Of a DNA stretch of 22,491 nucleotides, positions 20,040 through 22,491 are shown piece by piece. Under the pieces are notes generated by a model, which saw nothing but the letters and a program-made list of their open reading frames with translations, searched no databases and had not been told where the DNA came from. Source of the DNA: Candolleomyces eurysporus (Eukaryota; Basidiomycota; Agaricomycetes; Agaricales; Psathyrellaceae); contig JANBPK010001339.1 of the NCBI GenBank assembly GCA_027579435.1, positions 1-22,491 of the forward strand. The letters run 5' to 3'. Made by a program: the position numbers and the translations under genes. How positions within the stretch are numbered: the stretch's first letter is position 1; each line of letters opens with the position of its first letter.

Positions 20040-21428
20040 ATGGCGTGTCCGCCAGACAGCGAGACGACGATGGCCGCCAGCACCAGCACCAGCAAACTAG
20101 CAGCAGCCGAGCCCACGACCCGGCCGAAGATGCGCGTCGTGGAGAAGCCTCCGCAGGGCGGACGGCCGAAGAAGGCCCGTGTGCAGCAGTTGGAGAGGAT
20201 CGTGGATTCGTTTGCTTGTGAAGCAGAGCCGATCGCGTCTGGATCGAGTACAACGACGACGACAGTCCAACGCAATACGAATACGACAACACGAGTACTG
20301 CGACCATTACCCTGCATACCCCAGCCGCAAATTCCACAGACCGCACCCCCAATATCGTGTGACCCGTCCAGGGTAGTACCCACTTCAACCAACTCTACTA
20401 CAACGAGTTCGACAAGACCGAAAACGTGTGTTCCCAAGATTCGACCGCTTCCACCCACTCCTGTACCGGCACCGTTGACGATTAGGAAGAGGAACGTTTC
20501 GGCGAGGGGGAGGTCGTCCGCGCCTGCTTCTCTTTCCCCTCCGGTGGCCGAGGATTCTCGTCCTCCACTTCCTCCGATCCCTTCAACAACAAATTCTGCG
20601 ACACCTCAACTACCACCACCACTGCCACAACAACCACCGCTATTGGCCCCGCCACCACCTGCTGCTCCGGCGGCATCAGCAGCACCACTCCCATCAACAT
20701 CAACATCACCTCATCCTCCCCCGAGTCTACCTTCGCCTCCTTCACCACCACCACCGCCTCGGGAGGTTACGCTACAAGTTGGAGATGGGCTTGGGGATAT
20801 CGGGGATGAAAAGGCGACGGAGCTTTTGGAGGCGCTGAAGAGGGATCCCAATCGGCACCAACAGCTCATCCTCCTCGCAGCCTCCCTCAGCCGGATGTGC
20901 GCTCTACCCCATCATGTTGACAGCGATCTCGTGGAAAGGGACGAGGGGCAGGAAAGCCTTGAGGTTCGGTCAGCGGGCTCTCAGCAAACATCGAACAACA
21001 GGAGATCCGAGGCGCCCAAATTGAGTTTGATGCCTGTGCTGGAGACAGTGGTGGAGGAGGAGAGGTGCAATAGCAGTACGCTGTCGAGCCCTGTGGATTT
21101 TCTGAACGAGCTAGGCCCTTCGAAGAGGTATACGGTGCTGAGCATCCTCACTACCCTCACGGACGAGGTTTTGGCTGCGCCCGATTCTGAATCAGACTCT
21201 GAAGAGGAGGAGCAGGGCGTGCTGGTGCAGGACGGGCTGAGGGATCCGGAGAGCAAGAAATCGCCTGGGGATATCAGCTGGGAGTTTGCGGTCAAGACCG
21301 GGGCTGCGATCTCGGCGCATGCAAAGATTCTGACGAAATTCAGTAAAAAGTGGGTGCGGGAGAAGAAGGGGAAGCGGTGGGTGGAGGATGACTACAGCAA
21401 CGTTTTGAGTTTTCTGCGACGCCTTTGA
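20040..21428 (+). CDS. Proline-rich intrinsically disordered protein with basic C-terminal motif
   Basis: A single exon of 462 residues from the ATG at 20040; the ATG at 20070 (context ACGATGGCC) would give 452. No known domain was recognised. Residues 30-60 hold a basic AT-hook-like GRPKKARVQQLERIVDSF segment. Residues 60-255 are Ser/Thr/Pro-rich with poly-Pro runs (PPPPP, LPPPLPQQPP) of the kind that bind SH3, WW or EVH1 domains. Then comes a predicted helical segment (EKATELLEALKRDPNRHQQL), an acidic DSESDSEEEEQ patch near 395-405, and a C-terminus with KKWVREKKGKRWVEDDYSNV. That ending looks conserved in mushroom hypothetical proteins as I remember them. A nuclear or scaffold role is possible but unsupported. 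The long open frames on the opposite strand here are composition shadows. Confidence 0.72.
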   Translation: MACPPDSETTMAASTSTSKLAAAEPTTRPKMRVVEKPPQGGRPKKARVQQLERIVDSFACEAEPIASGSSTTTTTVQRNTNTTTRVLRPLPCIPQPQIPQTAPPISCDPSRVVPTSTNSTTTSSTRPKTCVPKIRPLPPTPVPAPLTIRKRNVSARGRSSAPASLSPPVAEDSRPPLPPIPSTTNSATPQLPPPLPQQPPLLAPPPPAAPAASAAPLPSTSTSPHPPPSLPSPPSPPPPPREVTLQVGDGLGDIGDEKATELLEALKRDPNRHQQLILLAASLSRMCALPHHVDSDLVERDEGQESLEVRSAGSQQTSNNRRSEAPKLSLMPVLETVVEEERCNSSTLSSPVDFLNELGPSKRYTVLSILTTLTDEVLAAPDSESDSEEEEQGVLVQDGLRDPESKKSPGDISWEFAVKTGAAISAHAKILTKFSKKWVREKKGKRWVEDDYSNVLSFLRRL

Positions 21429-21800
21429 TGTCGCCTTTTTTCGTTTTCGTTCCTGCATTAGCATAGTACACCAGCATTCCTTCATACCCAGATATCCACT
21501 CATTCATATATTCATAATATCTTGTCATTGTATTCATAGTACTACATGGTTGAACGCACGGGATTTCGAGCATTTAGCACGCGCAGACCCTCCTTGCAAA
21601 GTCCCCCATTTTCGTGTGCAATGGTTCCGTCCGGGAGGGCTGGAGAGAGGAGATGGTGGTTGTGAGAGAGAAAGAGGCGTTGGTCGTTGTTTGTCCGTCT
21701 CTGCCACGCGCGCCAAATTCGTCCCTCTTCCCCATCACCCATCTTCTCCTCGACCCTCTCCTCTCTGCTCTCGTACTGCCCGCCCACTGGGGCTCAACTC
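21429..21800. other. Intergenic: 3' UTR and pyrimidine-rich promoter
   Basis: AT-rich sequence with CATTCATATATTCATAAT-like text follows the stop (21480-21540). A CT-rich stretch at about 21685-21780 leads to the next ATG. No separate gene is supported. Confidence 0.55.
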
Positions 21801-22491
21801 ATGTCGGGGAAGGCCATTCCTACAGGGCCGAGGGCCTTGTTGGCGTCCACGTCCTCAACCTCGCCCTCGGCTCCAGCCAGCTCGTTCAACGCTTCCCAGT
21901 CCATCAATCACTCCCAACGACCCCCACCCACAGGCCCTGCTCCAAAACGCCCACCGACGGGTCCCCGTAGCCTACTTTCTAGCCAGCGAAATCCCGGTCT
22001 GTCACCAAAATCTCCTTATTACACTCCCCATTCAGCATCCTATCCAAATCCGGGAGGGTCAAGGCCACCGCCCACCCCCGTCGACAGCCATGCCTCTGCA
22101 ACGAATGGCCGCTTTGGATCGCCCACGTCGAACGGAAAGAAGCCTGAAATGCCCTCTCGTGCTCCAGGCCCTCCGGTATGCCTCGTTCCTTGCCCACCAA
22201 AATCTCCTAATTGTTGATGTTTGTCTATTGTTCACGCGTTAACAGCAGGCCTGGCAGACGACGACTCCGACGGCGCCAAAAGGATGGACAGAGACGAGTG
22301 TCAACGGAGACAATCCGAACATATCTGCCAATTCAACTTCTACCCGGGCTGGAATATCGATTCCCTTGTCAATTCCATCTGCTAAACCCGTTGCTTTGCC
22401 TGCGAATCGGGCCTCTGTCCAGATAGCGCTCCAGCCCAAATCCCAGAAAGACAGACCAGCACCTCCCTCTGAGCCCTCTGAGCCCCCCACC
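21801..22491 (+). CDS. N-terminal part of a large disordered Pro/Ser-rich protein, partial
   Basis: The gene runs off the right edge. Exon 1 is 21801-22175, starting MSGKAIPTGPRALLAS. A 70-base intron (GTATGC donor at 22176, acceptor ending 22245 or 22248) joins in frame to exon 2, which remains open to the window end. About 207 residues are visible, all low-complexity Pro/Ser/Thr/Asn, with PTGPRALL and PTGPRSLL as two copies of one short motif. PTGPR-type motifs occur at the start of several large basidiomycete nuclear proteins, but the visible part carries no domain, so I give no function. Start chosen as the first ATG after the CT-rich leader. Confidence 0.7.
22243..22248 (+). other. NAGNAG tandem splice acceptor
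   Basis: CAGCAG at the exon 2 boundary allows splicing after 22245 or 22248. The two products differ by one glutamine and remain in frame. Confidence 0.55.

Noticed and set aside
20030..20754. Valine-rich minus-strand frames of 142 and 90 codons
   Set aside because: Composition shadows of the Pro/Thr-rich coding sequence on the plus strand.
21550..22242. 230-codon plus-strand frame overlapping the last gene
   Set aside because: It runs through the CT-rich promoter and reads the Pro/Ser-rich exon in the wrong frame; the 21801 frame has a good start and a clean splice junction.
1..22491. CRISPR arrays, bacterial operons, integrases or insertion sequences
   Set aside because: None seen; introns and gene families show this is fungal nuclear DNA.

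Overview
The window reads as nuclear DNA of a filamentous basidiomycete, most likely an Agaricomycete. Genes are compact and cut by many 50-70 base GT-AG introns, intergenic spaces are short and pyrimidine-rich, and several families are typical of mushrooms: a NACHT-TPR STAND/NLR protein, a DUF6699-like protein, a secreted S41/CPAF-like protease and a NYN-domain nuclease pair. All gene models were spliced by eye from reading frame, splice consensus and family conservation; no transcript evidence was available. Six single N characters (5289, 7052, 7196, 10806, 10902, 17925) each sit directly before a G or T homopolymer and look like base-calling artefacts.

Left part (1-8250). The 3' end of a probable chromatin protein with a matrin/U1-like CCHH finger (to 979) is followed by an unrecognised, mostly alpha-helical multi-exon gene (1827-3398), then by an NLR with a NACHT domain and seven 45-residue TPR-like repeats (4278-7072). 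Beyond the NLR lies a 5'-truncated, decayed second copy of the 3' third of the helical gene (7753-8245). The NLR is therefore bracketed by two copies of one neighbour, as expected in a fast-turnover locus. The helical protein could be an NLR partner, but that is inference.

Middle part (8250-13712). About 1.5 kb holds little that I recognise apart from a heptamer tandem repeat (9366-9407) and one weak minus-strand ORF. A TATA-driven DUF6699-like gene follows, whose start codon may be assembled by splicing. After another 1 kb without a convincing gene come two tandem NYN-domain genes (11554-12616 and 12808-13712). They have matching intron positions and both carry mitochondrial-type N-termini. 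The first keeps the acidic active-site pattern and has a lysine-rich repeat tail; the second has lost part of the acidic set.

Right part (13759-22491). A minus-strand alpha/beta hydrolase converges on the second NYN gene with only 46 bases between stop codons. It is divergent from a secreted S41-type protease built from about 16 exons. Then come an intergenic stretch, a proline-rich intrinsically disordered protein with a conserved-looking basic C-terminus, and the first two exons of a large disordered protein that runs off the window. Apart from the NLR neighbourhood and the NYN pair I see no evidence that these genes form one functional cluster.
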